A stretch of DNA of 64,000 bases. It comes from F23-D06 sp045132055 (lineage in GTDB: Bacteria; Bacteroidota; Bacteroidia; Bacteroidales; WCHB1-69). The stretch covers positions 62,001 to 126,000 of the forward strand of contig JBGURP010000012.1 of assembly GCA_045132055.1 (NCBI GenBank), written 5' to 3'. Positions 8,246 through 17,089 of the stretch are shown one piece after another. Numbering within the stretch: position 1 is the stretch's first letter; each line of letters opens with the position of its first letter. The translations under genes were made by a program, and so were the position numbers. The notes under the pieces are model-generated. The model did no database searches and had not been told where the DNA came from. It was given only the letters and a program-made list of their open reading frames with translations.

Positions 8246-9256
8246 ATGGATGAACTACAACCCCCGTCGGCCATTAAGGTTCTGGTAATTCGATTGAGTT
8301 CCATCGGCGATATCGTGCTGACCACCCCTGTGGTGAGAGCTATAAAGAATCAGCTGAATCCTGTGGAACTGCATTATCTGACCAAAACCGCCCACGCACC
8401 AGTGGTAACCCCGAACCCGTACATCGACCACGTACATATATATGACCCCTCCAACTTGAAAAAGCTTATGGAGGAATTAAAAAATGAGAATTTTGACTAT
8501 GTGGTCGATTTGCACAACAACCATCGTTCACGCCAGGTGACGCGCAAGCTGAACCGTCCCTATTTCAGGTATAACAAAGTGACTTGCAAAAGGGACATTT
8601 GCGTGTGGCTCAAACTTAATTTCCTGCCATATAACCATGTGGTGGACCGTTATTTTGACACTGTATTCCCACTGAATGTGCGCAATGACCACAAGGGACT
8701 GGACTTTTTCATTCCCGAAGGTGCGGATTTTGACGAGGATGACCTGCCCATGGTATTCGAAGACGGCTTTGTGGCAGTGGTTTTGGCCGGCGCACATGCC
8801 ACCAAGCGAATCCCATTATCCAAAGTGGTCGAAATTGGCAGCATCTTGCACAAGCCCATCATGTTGCTAGGTGGCAAAGACGTGTACGAAACGGGCGAGG
8901 AAATAGTCTCCCAGCTCGGCGACCGCGCCTACAACGGCTGTGGCAAGTACAATCTCTACCAGTCGTGCTCCATCCTCAAGCAAGCCGACTGCGTAATCAC
9001 AGGCGACACCGGGTTGATGCACATTGCCGCGGCTTTCCAGAAGCCCATCGCAGTCCTTTGGGGCAACACCATCCCCGAATTCGGTATGTACCCGTACATG
9101 CCGGGCAATCGCGAACTGTTCCGAAATTTCGAGGTATGCCCCCTGCACTGTCGCCCTTGCTCCAAACTGGGACGCAAATCGTGCCCGCGGAGACATTTCA
9201 AATGTATGCTCAACATCCCAGCCACTGAAGTGGCCGACTGGGTTAACAAATTCTAA
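8246..9256 (+). CDS. glycosyltransferase family 9 (heptosyltransferase-like)
   Basis: The start chosen is the ATG at 8246 (MDELQPPSAIKVLVIRL), 19 bases after the acyltransferase stop; an upstream ATG at 8177 overlaps that gene. The 336-residue protein has the GT9 pattern: N-terminal RLSSIGDIVLTTPVV, then the nucleotide-sugar site GDTGLMHIAAAFQKPIAVLWG near residues 251-271. Such enzymes add heptose or related sugars to lipopolysaccharide core. A cysteine-rich tail (CPLHCRPCSKLGRKSCPRR) is common in Bacteroidota members. It is followed after 14 bases by an LpxH-type hydrolase, supporting a role in lipid A/core synthesis. Confidence 0.85.
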   Translation: MDELQPPSAIKVLVIRLSSIGDIVLTTPVVRAIKNQLNPVELHYLTKTAHAPVVTPNPYIDHVHIYDPSNLKKLMEELKNENFDYVVDLHNNHRSRQVTRKLNRPYFRYNKVTCKRDICVWLKLNFLPYNHVVDRYFDTVFPLNVRNDHKGLDFFIPEGADFDEDDLPMVFEDGFVAVVLAGAHATKRIPLSKVVEIGSILHKPIMLLGGKDVYETGEEIVSQLGDRAYNGCGKYNLYQSCSILKQADCVITGDTGLMHIAAAFQKPIAVLWGNTIPEFGMYPYMPGNRELFRNFEVCPLHCRPCSKLGRKSCPRRHFKCMLNIPATEVADWVNKF

Positions 9257-9270
9257 TACACCTTTTCAAT

Positions 9271-10044
9271 ATGCTGTTTGACCATCCCATCACCATACAA
9301 GGCAACGCCTTCTTCGTCTCCGACGCGCACTTGCGCACGCCGGAGGATCAGGACAGCAAACAGCGTGAGACTCTGTTGATCCAATTGCTCGAATCCCAAA
9401 AAGGAAAAATTCAGCATCTTTTCTTTCTAGGCGACATCTTCGACTTCTGGTTTGAGTATGGCGATGTAGTCCCTAAAGGTTATTTCCGACTGTTCAACTT
9501 GCTGTACGAAATGCATGAGGCAGGCGTTGAAATCTACTTTTTCACCGGCAATCATGACATGTGGGTGCAAGACTACTTCACCGAGCAATTCGGCTGTCAT
9601 GTCTTCTACCAGCAACAGGCCTTCGTTCTGAACGGCAAGCGCTGTTTGATTGGCCACGGCGACGGACTCGGCGGCAAGCAACGACGCTACAACCTCATCA
9701 AACGCATCTTCGCGTACAAACCCAACCGTGTGCTTTACAGCATGTTGCATCCAAGGCACGCCTTTGCCATCGCGCGCCACTTCTCTACCCGCAGCCGCGC
9801 CTCCCACAAACCGGAGGTCTTCATTTTCAAAAACGAAGAGGAATTCCAGGTTCAATATGCCCGCCAAGTGCTGCAGACCGAGCCCGTGGACTACTTCATC
9901 TTCGCCCACCGCCACATCCCTATTGAATACCGACTCACTGACAACTGCGTCTTCTACAATACGGGCGACTGGCTGACGAATTTCAGTTATCTGGTTTATA
10001 ACGAAAACGATGACGCACCCGTGATATTTCGTAAGGGCAAATGA
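9271..10044 (+). CDS. lpxH: UDP-2,3-diacylglucosamine hydrolase-type metallophosphoesterase
   Basis: A 257-residue calcineurin-like phosphoesterase with the binuclear metal set: SDAH (Asp18, His20), GDIFD (Asp55, Asp58), GNHD (93-96), GHGD (His129) and FAHRHIP near residue 213. LpxH cleaves UDP-2,3-diacylglucosamine to lipid X in lipid A synthesis at the cytoplasmic face of the inner membrane. The family assignment rests on length, motif order and the neighbouring LPS-type glycosyltransferase. Related phosphoesterases of other function exist, so the symbol is probable rather than certain. It is 14 bases after the GT9 gene and 27 before era. Confidence 0.8.
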   Translation: MLFDHPITIQGNAFFVSDAHLRTPEDQDSKQRETLLIQLLESQKGKIQHLFFLGDIFDFWFEYGDVVPKGYFRLFNLLYEMHEAGVEIYFFTGNHDMWVQDYFTEQFGCHVFYQQQAFVLNGKRCLIGHGDGLGGKQRRYNLIKRIFAYKPNRVLYSMLHPRHAFAIARHFSTRSRASHKPEVFIFKNEEEFQVQYARQVLQTEPVDYFIFAHRHIPIEYRLTDNCVFYNTGDWLTNFSYLVYNENDDAPVIFRKGK

Positions 10045-10071
10045 TTATTCGCCCCAACAAAAACAACAATT

Positions 10072-10986
10072 ATGACAATAGACCCCAATATCCCAATACC
10101 CGCCAACCACCGCGCCGGTTTCGTGAACCTCATCGGCAATCCCAATGTGGGCAAGAGCACCCTGATGAACCAGCTCGTGGGCGAGAAAATCTCCATCATG
10201 ACCTCCAAGGCGCAGACCACGCGCCATCGCATCAAGGGCATCGTCAACGGAGAAGACTTTCAGATTGTCTATTCCGACCTGCCCGGCGTGCTCGACCCCG
10301 CCTACATGATGCAGAAGATGATGATGCGCTTTGTCATCGACTCCTTGCAGGATGCTGATATCATCCTCTATCTGGTGGAGTGCGGCGAGACCAAATACAA
10401 CGCCGAACTGGTGGAGAAAATCAAAAAGCTCGGACGACCGATCGTTTTGATTATCAATAAAATCGACAAGTTTACAGCCGAGCAGGTGGAGGAATCCAAG
10501 ATACATTGGCAAGAGATTTTCCCCGAATCGGATGTTTTTGCCATCTCCGCCTTGAAGGGGCAGAACATCGAGGCCATGCGCGACCGTATCATCGAGTTGC
10601 TGCCGCTGTGTCCACCCTACTTCCCGAAAGACGCACTTACCGACCGGCCCATGCGGTTCTTCGTTTCCGAACTTATCCGCGAACAGATTCTGTTGCAATA
10701 CAAGAAGGAAATACCTTACAGTGTGGAGGTAGTCGTAGATAGTTACAAGGAAGAGGAAAACATGATCCGCATCGGCGCGACGCTGTATGTGGAGCGCGAC
10801 ACGCAGAAGGCCATCATTATCGGTAGCAAGGGCTGTGCCATCAAAAAGTTAGGCACCGACGCCAGAGCATCCATTGAGGATTTCCTGCAAAAGCACATCT
10901 TCCTCGACCTGTCTGTAAAAGTGCTCAAAGATTGGCGCAACAGCGAGCTGTTGATGAAGAAGTTCGGGTATGATTATGGCGATTAA
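10072..10986 (+). CDS. era: GTPase Era
   Basis: Era is a GTP-binding ribosome-assembly factor that binds the 3' end of 16S rRNA. The 304-residue protein has a G1 loop GNPNVGKST (22-30), a switch-I region TTRHR, the G3 box as DLPG (69-72; most Eras have DTPG), and G4 NKID (129-132). A C-terminal KH domain contains GSKGCAIKKLG near residue 250. Length and architecture are standard. The Thr-to-Leu change in G3 is the only oddity. The stop codon is followed directly by a two-sided heptamer array (10988-11064). Confidence 0.95.
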   Translation: MTIDPNIPIPANHRAGFVNLIGNPNVGKSTLMNQLVGEKISIMTSKAQTTRHRIKGIVNGEDFQIVYSDLPGVLDPAYMMQKMMMRFVIDSLQDADIILYLVECGETKYNAELVEKIKKLGRPIVLIINKIDKFTAEQVEESKIHWQEIFPESDVFAISALKGQNIEAMRDRIIELLPLCPPYFPKDALTDRPMRFFVSELIREQILLQYKKEIPYSVEVVVDSYKEEENMIRIGATLYVERDTQKAIIIGSKGCAIKKLGTDARASIEDFLQKHIFLDLSVKVLKDWRNSELLMKKFGYDYGD

Positions 10987-10987
10987 C

Positions 10988-11064
10988 AGATTATAGATTA
11001 AAGATTAGAGATGAGAGATTAAAGAAAATCTTCCGTCTCTAATCTCTAATCTCTCATCTATAAA
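10988..11064. repeat. type B heptamer inverted array between era and hutI
   Basis: After the era stop come AGATTAT, AGATTAA, AGATTAG, AGATGAG, AGATTAA; after a 14-base centre follow CTCTAAT, CTCTAAT, CTCTCAT, CTATAAA. The two halves are the same word family in opposite orientation, so the mRNA can fold into a hairpin in several 7-base registers. There is no U-tract, so it is not a standard terminator. The hutI start is 10 bases further on. Confidence 0.85.
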
Positions 11065-11073
11065 CTATTTAAA

Positions 11074-12327
11074 ATGGCAATATTAGTAAAAAACATCAAG
11101 CAACTGGTACAGGCTGAGCCCAAGGCGGTGAAGTTCCGCGCGGGCAAGGAGATGCAACATCTTCCCATCATCGAAAACGCCTATTTGTTAACCGAAGGCG
11201 ACAAAATCAAAAACTTTGGTCCGATGGCGGAGCTGACAGCCGAAAAACTGAATAAAGTAAAAGAGCATATTGAAGAGATTGATGCCACGGAGCGCATGGT
11301 GTTCCCGTCGTTCTGCGACTCGCACACGCACATCGTGTATGCGGGCAGTCGCGAGGTGGAGTACATCGACAAGATCAAAGGGCTTTCCTATGAAGAGATT
11401 GCCAAGCGCGGTGGCGGTATCCTGAACTCCGCCAAGCGATTGCACGAGACCTCCGAAGAGGAATTGTTCGACAGTGCGTGGCTCCGGCTCGAAGAGATGG
11501 CTTCGTTCGGTACGGGCGCCGTGGAAATCAAGAGCGGCTATGGCCTCTCCACCGAGGACGAACTCAAGATGCTGCGCGTGATCCGCAAGCTGAAGGAGAA
11601 ATCGCCGCTCACCATCAAAGCCAACTTCCTGGGCGCGCATGCGGTACCATTGCAATACAAACAAAACCCTGACGAGTACGTGGATCTCATCATCAACGAG
11701 ATGATCCCGATGGTGGCCGCCGAAGAGCTGGCCGACTACGTGGATGTGTTCTGTGACCAAGGTTTCTTCACTTGCGAGCAGACGGAGCGCATACTGATGC
11801 AGGGCATCAAATACGGGCTGCGTCCCAAAATCCACGCCAACGAGATGGCTTGCTCCGGCGGCATTCAAGTGGGCGTGAAATACAATGCACTTTCAGTGGA
11901 CCATCTGGAGTACACCGGCGACGAGGAAATCGCCGTGCTCAAGGGCAGCGAGACCATGCCGACGATTCTGCCAGGCGCAGCCTTCTTCCTGGGTATGGTG
12001 TGTGCCCCCGCGCGCAAGATGATGGAAGGCGGCCTGCCTGTGGCCCTCGCCTCAGACTACAACCCCGGTTCCTGCCCCTCCGGCAACATGCAACTCGTGC
12101 TCGCCATGGGCTCCATCATGTACAAAATGCTGACGGAAGAGGCCATCAACGCCACCACCATCAACACCGCCTACGCACTGGGCGAGCATGAAACGGTCGG
12201 TTCCATCACCAAAGGGAAAAAAGCCAACTTCTACATCACCAAGCCGATGGATACCATATATTATATGAGCTACGGCTTCGGCAGCAACAAAGTTGATCAA
12301 TATTTCTTGAACGGGAAAAGAGCCTAA
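11074..12327 (+). CDS. hutI: imidazolonepropionase
   Basis: HutI hydrolyses 4-imidazolone-5-propionate to formiminoglutamate in histidine degradation. The 417-residue amidohydrolase shows the metal motif SHTHIVYAG (His84, His86), the substrate-loop GGGI near residue 112, HANEMACSGG, SVDHLEYTG and the Asp of ASDYNPGS. Length is typical. No other hut gene is in the window, so the remaining pathway is elsewhere. It converges on the CotH-like gene with only two bases between stops, and neither gene has a recognisable terminator there. Confidence 0.95.
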   Translation: MAILVKNIKQLVQAEPKAVKFRAGKEMQHLPIIENAYLLTEGDKIKNFGPMAELTAEKLNKVKEHIEEIDATERMVFPSFCDSHTHIVYAGSREVEYIDKIKGLSYEEIAKRGGGILNSAKRLHETSEEELFDSAWLRLEEMASFGTGAVEIKSGYGLSTEDELKMLRVIRKLKEKSPLTIKANFLGAHAVPLQYKQNPDEYVDLIINEMIPMVAAEELADYVDVFCDQGFFTCEQTERILMQGIKYGLRPKIHANEMACSGGIQVGVKYNALSVDHLEYTGDEEIAVLKGSETMPTILPGAAFFLGMVCAPARKMMEGGLPVALASDYNPGSCPSGNMQLVLAMGSIMYKMLTEEAINATTINTAYALGEHETVGSITKGKKANFYITKPMDTIYYMSYGFGSNKVDQYFLNGKRA

Positions 12328-12329
12328 CG

Positions 12330-14240
12330 CTACCGCGCCACTACCATCTTCATGGATTTTCTTCCGATTCTGATGAAATACAGCCCAGAAGGAAGGTCAA
12401 ATTCCAAACGGAAGATGTTGACTCCACTTTGAAAACTACACAATTGCACTTCTTCTTGAAGACGCCCTTGCATGTCGGTTATGCTAACCGGCAAGATTGC
12501 ATTGCGATCCACGATGACACGAATATTGATGTGTCCTTGTGTCGGATTAGGATAAAAAGATAAGGAATCCAGCTCGATGTCTGGAAAGTCAAAGTACTCA
12601 TTCAGCTCCTGCCAGACAATCTCAGGCCGTTTTTTCAAAAACTTATCCATATTGTTCACCGCATTCACCCATGTAGATTCATTGACTGGCTCATGAAAAC
12701 GATGGATTTGGTTTTTGATTTCGGGTTTTATCTCATTCCGTATCATGGTTAGATATGGACTGGTCTGATTATAGGCGAACTCGTTTTTCTGCAATTGACT
12801 GAAACGGAAGAAAAATTGCTGTTGGAAAGACTCATTTTGCAACAATTTCCTAAAAAGCAGCGTGGAACGGGCATTAGTAGGCCATGCCAAATCCCCCTCA
12901 TCCGTAGCATTTTCAAAACCATTGAACTGAGGATACGTGAAACAGGCGTCTCCGTCAAAGAAAATCCATCGCCATTTGTATCCGGGAGCCTGCCAGCAGC
13001 GCATGTTGTTCGCTGGCCAATCGGCATTGGCAGAGAATATCTCCATAATCTGATAGTCGATAAAATTGTGAACGTCAATCATATCAGACACACGGCGGTA
13101 TTGCTCTTCGTCGGAAAAGTCAGCGGCGGCTACAAAATCCATGAGCTCCTGAAAGCCATCTCCACTACCTGCATCCAACAATCCAAACCAGTTGCCCATG
13201 ATGTTGAACAGCTCCGAATCCAGATTGTAATGATTCTCCAGATAACGTTCATCAGATCTCTCCTGAATAAAATAGATGCCCCAATACTCTCCATTCAAAA
13301 ACAGCACCACAGGACGAGTGTCCAAAACGTCAAGGTCGAGGTTGCGGGCCACATAATAACTCAAGGAGTTCTGCAGTCCGGCAGCAGTCCATGCACACAC
13401 GAAAGGTTTCAGTACCAGATGTTTGAAACTGTTGATCTCACAATCGTCAAAAATCTTGTATTTGAAGCGTTTTTTGCCATACTCCTCGCGGGCATAGACT
13501 TTCAATCCCTTTTGCACCTCTTTTCTGGACTTTCCTCCGTGCGTGCGCAAGCCCGCCCGTTGGTTGAATCCGTCATTGTCCGGCTCATAGTACTCCACAT
13601 TGCAATTGCGCTCCCACTCCCGGCCTGACATGTGATAATTGCCCGACCAATCCGGATTAGTGGGGTTAAAGTGCACCCCGGGCACCAGAATTCCGGTCAG
13701 ATAATCGAACAGAGCCAGCGAGTCGGCACAGAGGGAAACCACCGGCAGGTCAGGAAGCGTGCAGCCCAAATCTCGGATAAAGTAGGTCTGCGTAACCACT
13801 GGACTCACACACGTGCCCGCCTCATCAAAAGCCGCCGCCCGAATCACAATGGCTTTGATGACCGTGTCTGGAATATAAAAATCAGCATCGGGCCCCTGCT
13901 GTATCTTATAGATGTTGGATGACGACTGGTAACGGGCATTCAACAAGAGAGGCTCTTGATAACGGGGCGAAGACACCGTGGGCATACCCCCATTGGTGGT
14001 ATAATGAATATGGCCCGCAGGATAATCGCAATGCAGCGTCAGGAAAAAGGTATGCTCATAACGCCCGCCCGGCTTGGAAAAGGTTATGGTCCCCTGTGCT
14101 TGCAACAGCAAAGGGAATAGTAGTAATAAGCCAATATGCAGTTTTTTAACGATTAGAGATGAGAGATTAGAGATTAGAGACTTCACCCCTTTCACCTCCT
14201 GTACCTCTTGCACCCCTTGTACCCTTTTCACCCCATTCAC
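12330..14240 (-). CDS. CotH-kinase-like secreted protein with T9SS type A sorting domain
   Basis: The 636-residue protein has a signal peptide core LHIGLLLLFPLLLQAQG, an N-terminal beta-sandwich like the chitobiase C-terminal domain (GHIHYTTNGGMPT), a CotH-type kinase region (about 150-490), and a T9SS type A sorting domain from about residue 560 (FYPNPTQG to the basic tail KSMKMVVAR). The CotH motifs are LNGEYWGIYFIQERSDERY and WIFFDGDACF. CotH family proteins phosphorylate secreted proteins; activity here is inferred. The ATG at 14240 is the only in-frame Met before the signal core, and the 30 residues between are entirely translated repeat arrays (GVKRVQGVQEVQEV, then SLISNLSSLI). Confidence 0.8.
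   Translation of the reverse strand: MNGVKRVQGVQEVQEVKGVKSLISNLSSLIVKKLHIGLLLLFPLLLQAQGTITFSKPGGRYEHTFFLTLHCDYPAGHIHYTTNGGMPTVSSPRYQEPLLLNARYQSSSNIYKIQQGPDADFYIPDTVIKAIVIRAAAFDEAGTCVSPVVTQTYFIRDLGCTLPDLPVVSLCADSLALFDYLTGILVPGVHFNPTNPDWSGNYHMSGREWERNCNVEYYEPDNDGFNQRAGLRTHGGKSRKEVQKGLKVYAREEYGKKRFKYKIFDDCEINSFKHLVLKPFVCAWTAAGLQNSLSYYVARNLDLDVLDTRPVVLFLNGEYWGIYFIQERSDERYLENHYNLDSELFNIMGNWFGLLDAGSGDGFQELMDFVAAADFSDEEQYRRVSDMIDVHNFIDYQIMEIFSANADWPANNMRCWQAPGYKWRWIFFDGDACFTYPQFNGFENATDEGDLAWPTNARSTLLFRKLLQNESFQQQFFFRFSQLQKNEFAYNQTSPYLTMIRNEIKPEIKNQIHRFHEPVNESTWVNAVNNMDKFLKKRPEIVWQELNEYFDFPDIELDSLSFYPNPTQGHINIRVIVDRNAILPVSITDMQGRLQEEVQLCSFQSGVNIFRLEFDLPSGLYFIRIGRKSMKMVVAR
14151..14185. repeat. type B heptamer array, N-terminal end of the CotH-like gene
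   Basis: Plus-strand units GATTAGA, GATGAGA, GATTAGA, GATTAGA, GACTTCA. In the gene sense it is the pyrimidine-rich form and encodes SLISNLSSLI just before the signal peptide core. It abuts the 9-base array that follows. Confidence 0.85.
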
Positions 14241-14244
14241 CTCT
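14182..14244. repeat. type C nonamer array between symporter stop and CotH start
   Basis: Seven 9-base units on the plus strand: TTCACCCCT, TTCACCTCC, TGTACCTCT, TGCACCCCT, TGTACCCTT, TTCACCCCA, TTCACCTCT. In the gene sense they read GGTGAAAGG/GGTACAAGG-type words that begin immediately after the symporter stop (14245-14247). The ATG of the CotH-like gene is part of one unit. The period of nine keeps frame and gives a three-residue peptide repeat (VQE/VKG). Confidence 0.9.
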
Positions 14245-15594
14245 TTATCCTACTATGCCAGAAATAATGATGATGAGCAGCGCTGCCGGAGCTACGAATC
14301 GCAAAACTAAGTAGTAGGCTTCGAAGGCCTTAACTTTGAGCGTGCCACCGTTGGAAAGTTCGTCTTTCACTTCCACTTTCGGGAAGTACCAGCCCAGGAA
14401 GATGGTCATAAGCAGTGCACCAATAGGCATCAGATAAGATGCCGTAATAAGGTCAAACAGCTCAAAGATGGTCTTACCGAAAATAGTTGACTCTTTCAAC
14501 GGACCGAAGGAAAGGGTGCAAAATGCGCCGATGATGAATACCACGATGGTGCTAATCAGTGAGGCCGTACTCCGTTTCCAGTGCAGCTCCTCCACGGCAA
14601 AGGCCACCAGGATTTCCAGCAGGGAGATGGTGGATGTGAGGGCCGCGATGCCCAACAGCACAAAAAAGAGTATGGCAAACAGCGTTCCAGCCGGCATGCT
14701 GTTGAACACGTTCGGCAGCACGATATAGACCAGTTCCGGACCGCTGGCAGGATTCATGCCAAAGGCAAACACCGCCGGAAATATGACAATGCCGGCCAAA
14801 ATGGCCACCAAAGAGTCGCAACCGGCAATCCACAGGCTAGTATTGAACAATTTGTCTTCCTTGCGGATATAGGAACCGTAGGTCACCATCGCGCCCATGC
14901 CGATGCTGAGGGAGAAAAACGACTGTCCCAGCGCAGACAAGATACAGGAACCGTTCAGCTTGCTGAAGTCGGGTTTCAGAAGAAATGCGAGACCCTCCTT
15001 GGAGCCTGCGCCTAACGTGAGCGAGCGCACACACATGAGAATCAGCAGGATGAAGAGGATAGGCATCAGGATTTTGGAAACCTTCTCTATGCCCTTTTGC
15101 ACGCCCATCATAATGACCGCACCCGTGAGGGCGAGAAACAAACCTTGATACACCAGAGGCCAGAAGGAACCTTGGGTAAAATTCTCAAAAAGCTGGGTGA
15201 TGGCCACGGGGTCTTTGCCTGCCAACTTTCCGCCACTGGCCATGACGATGTAATTGAGTGTCCAGCCAGCCACCACGCTATAGAACGCGTAGATGAGGAA
15301 AGCTGCCACAATGCCGAACACACCGAGGGTAACCCATCCTTTGTTGCCATGGCTAAGCTTCTTGTAGGCGCCCACCACGTTGCTTTGGGCACGGCGGCCA
15401 ATGATGAACTCCGTCATCATCAAAGGCACGCCTATGAGGATGACAAAGAAAACGTAAACTAACAGGAAGGCACCACCGCCGTTCTGCCCCAGCATATAGG
15501 GGAAACGCCAGATATTGCCCAAACCCACCGCACCGCCGGCGGCTGCCAATATTGCACCTATGTTGGAGGTAAATCCACGTGTGTTATTTTCCAT
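14245..15594 (-). CDS. sodium-dependent transporter, neurotransmitter:sodium symporter family
   Basis: The start is the ATG at 15594 (MENNTRGFTSNIG); upstream in-frame sequence is an out-of-frame reading of the neighbouring glycine-rich gene end. The 449-residue protein has about 11-12 hydrophobic helices and the family's N-terminal signature IGAILAAAGGAVGLGNIWRF followed by GQNGGGAFLLVY, the sodium/substrate-binding helix 1 region. Bacterial members import amino acids such as tryptophan, tyrosine or leucine with sodium; the substrate is not readable here. It lies 34 bases downstream of the TPM gene. Confidence 0.9.
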   Translation of the reverse strand: MENNTRGFTSNIGAILAAAGGAVGLGNIWRFPYMLGQNGGGAFLLVYVFFVILIGVPLMMTEFIIGRRAQSNVVGAYKKLSHGNKGWVTLGVFGIVAAFLIYAFYSVVAGWTLNYIVMASGGKLAGKDPVAITQLFENFTQGSFWPLVYQGLFLALTGAVIMMGVQKGIEKVSKILMPILFILLILMCVRSLTLGAGSKEGLAFLLKPDFSKLNGSCILSALGQSFFSLSIGMGAMVTYGSYIRKEDKLFNTSLWIAGCDSLVAILAGIVIFPAVFAFGMNPASGPELVYIVLPNVFNSMPAGTLFAILFFVLLGIAALTSTISLLEILVAFAVEELHWKRSTASLISTIVVFIIGAFCTLSFGPLKESTIFGKTIFELFDLITASYLMPIGALLMTIFLGWYFPKVEVKDELSNGGTLKVKAFEAYYLVLRFVAPAALLIIIISGIVG

Positions 15595-15628
15595 AATATT
15601 GTATTTTATTGTGTTTTGCGAATATAAT

Positions 15629-16414
15629 TTAAAACCGTCCACCAGCACCGCCACCACCGAAGCCACCGCCGCCACCAAATCCGCCAAAACCACCGAAACC
15701 ACCGCTGCTTCTTCCGCCGAAGCCACCACCAAATCCACCTCCCGTGTAATACGGACCGAAGAAACCACGGTCAGCATTCCCGCTGAATGGATCAGAACTG
15801 TGTGGAGTATTGTTCTTTTTGCTGAAAAAGACAAGTACAATAACTATGACGATAATGAGGAAAATCAGGAGTGCCAGAAAACCGTCCGAGTCATCATCTT
15901 CCAAATCCTCCGCTGAAATCTCCCCAGCGGCAAGGGGCAAAATATAGGCCAAAGCAGAATCTACTGCCGCGCCGTAGCGTCCCTCTTTGAGTTCGGGAAT
16001 CATCTTTCTTTCGATGATACGCTTGGCTATGGCATCTGGAATGGCCCCTTCAAGGTCATAGCCCACGGAAATGTAAACTTCCCCGTCGCCATGATCGTTT
16101 CTCGGTTTGATGAGGATGACCACGCCATTGCGCTTATCTTTGGAACGCACGCCCCATTGCTCGCCAATCTCGTAGGCAAACTGTGCCGCCGAGTAGGTGC
16201 CAATGTTGTCCACCGTAACCACACAGATGACATTGGTGGTGCTGTCGTTGAACGCCACCAGCCGCTGCTCCATGCTGCTCACCTGCTCAGGTGGGAGCAC
16301 GCCGGCCAAATCATTGACCAGCCGTGGAGGGTTAGGCACAGGAGGTATGCCGACTTTAGCATAGCCGCACACCATCGCACATGCCAGAAGAAGGCACAGC
16401 GCAAGTCGTTTCAT
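15629..16414 (-). CDS. TPM-domain (YgcG-like) protein with glycine-rich tail
   Basis: A 261-residue exported protein: signal peptide MKRLALCLLLACAMVCGYA, TPM domain (about 33-155, LVNDLAGVLPPEQVSSMEQ, GNGVVILIKP-like NGVVILIKPRN, YISVGYDLEGAIPD), a transmembrane helix near 185-200 (FLALLIFLIIVIVIVLVFF), and a Gly/Phe-rich cytoplasmic tail. TPM proteins are periplasm-facing membrane proteins, some with acid phosphatase activity or a role in photosystem repair in plants; the function here is unknown. It starts only 3 bases after the lemA-family stop, and the LemA/TPM pairing is recurrent in bacteria. Confidence 0.85.
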   Translation of the reverse strand: MKRLALCLLLACAMVCGYAKVGIPPVPNPPRLVNDLAGVLPPEQVSSMEQRLVAFNDSTTNVICVVTVDNIGTYSAAQFAYEIGEQWGVRSKDKRNGVVILIKPRNDHGDGEVYISVGYDLEGAIPDAIAKRIIERKMIPELKEGRYGAAVDSALAYILPLAAGEISAEDLEDDDSDGFLALLIFLIIVIVIVLVFFSKKNNTPHSSDPFSGNADRGFFGPYYTGGGFGGGFGGRSSGGFGGFGGFGGGGGFGGGGAGGRF

Positions 16415-16417
16415 CTA

Positions 16418-17017
16418 TTAGTTGAAGTTAAAATCCACAGAAGGGGCGTTCTCAGCTCCAGCAGTAGCCTGGAAATAGCCTTTCTTGTCGAAGTTGAACA
16501 TGCCAGCGATGATGTTGTTAGGGAACTTCCGGATATAGGTATTGTAGTCTTTCACCACCTCGTTGAACTTGTTGCGTTCCACGGCGATGCGATTCTCGGT
16601 ACCCTCCAATTGAGCTTGCAATTCCAAGAAGTTCTGGTTGGCTTTCAGCTCGGGGTAGCGTTCCACCACCACCATGAGGCGATTCAAAGCGGAGCTCAAC
16701 TCATCTTGCGCTTTCTGGAACTGCGCAATGGAATTTTCGTTCAGATTGTTGGCATCCACTTGCACCGAAGAGGCTTTGGAACGTGCGTTGACAACTGCCT
16801 CCAGCGTGCCTTTCTCATAATCGGCAGCACCTTGCACAGTTTTCACCAAGTTCGGAATCAGGTCCAGACGACGCTGATAGGCGCTTTCCACGTTGGCCCA
16901 AGCGCCGGAGCAACTTTCATCTTTCTTGACCATCGTGTTATACGGCGTGATCATCATGGCTAACAGCAACAAGATGACACCTACTACAATAATAACGGTA
17001 ACGACTGATTTTTTCAT
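16418..17017 (-). CDS. lemA: LemA family protein
   Basis: The chosen start at 17017 gives MKKSVVTVIIVVGVILLLLAMM, an N-terminal membrane anchor with no cleavage site; an ATG 27 bases earlier falls in a non-conserved stretch. The rest is the LemA helical bundle: YNTMVKKDESCSGAWANVES, YQRRLDLIPNLVKTVQGAA, and ENRIAVERNKFNEVVKDYN. LemA proteins have the bulk outside the cytoplasm; their function is not settled. The 199-residue length is typical. It is directly coupled to the TPM gene downstream. Confidence 0.9.
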   Translation of the reverse strand: MKKSVVTVIIVVGVILLLLAMMITPYNTMVKKDESCSGAWANVESAYQRRLDLIPNLVKTVQGAADYEKGTLEAVVNARSKASSVQVDANNLNENSIAQFQKAQDELSSALNRLMVVVERYPELKANQNFLELQAQLEGTENRIAVERNKFNEVVKDYNTYIRKFPNNIIAGMFNFDKKGYFQATAGAENAPSVDFNFN

Positions 17018-17034
17018 TTTTGTATTTTTTAAAG

Positions 17035-17083
17035 GTTGAGACACACGGCCGAATGTTGAGACGCACGGCCATGCATCTGTACA
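17035..17083. repeat. degenerate REP-like palindromic element
   Basis: Two copies of GTTGAGACnCACGGCC occur 20 bases apart on the plus strand, and the second continues ATGCATCTGTAC, a decayed inverse of GAGACGCACGGCC. It fills the gap between the waaA stop (17090) and the lemA start. It resembles an eroded palindromic repeat of the form GAGACGCACGGCCGTGCGTC; that resemblance is from general familiarity with bacterial genomes, not a search. Confidence 0.55.
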
Positions 17084-17089
17084 ATAAGA

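Noticed and set aside
15595..15840. An N-terminal extension of the sodium symporter, or a fusion.
   Set aside because: The extra 82 residues read through the glycine-rich tail of the neighbouring TPM gene in another frame; the symporter family starts at 15594.
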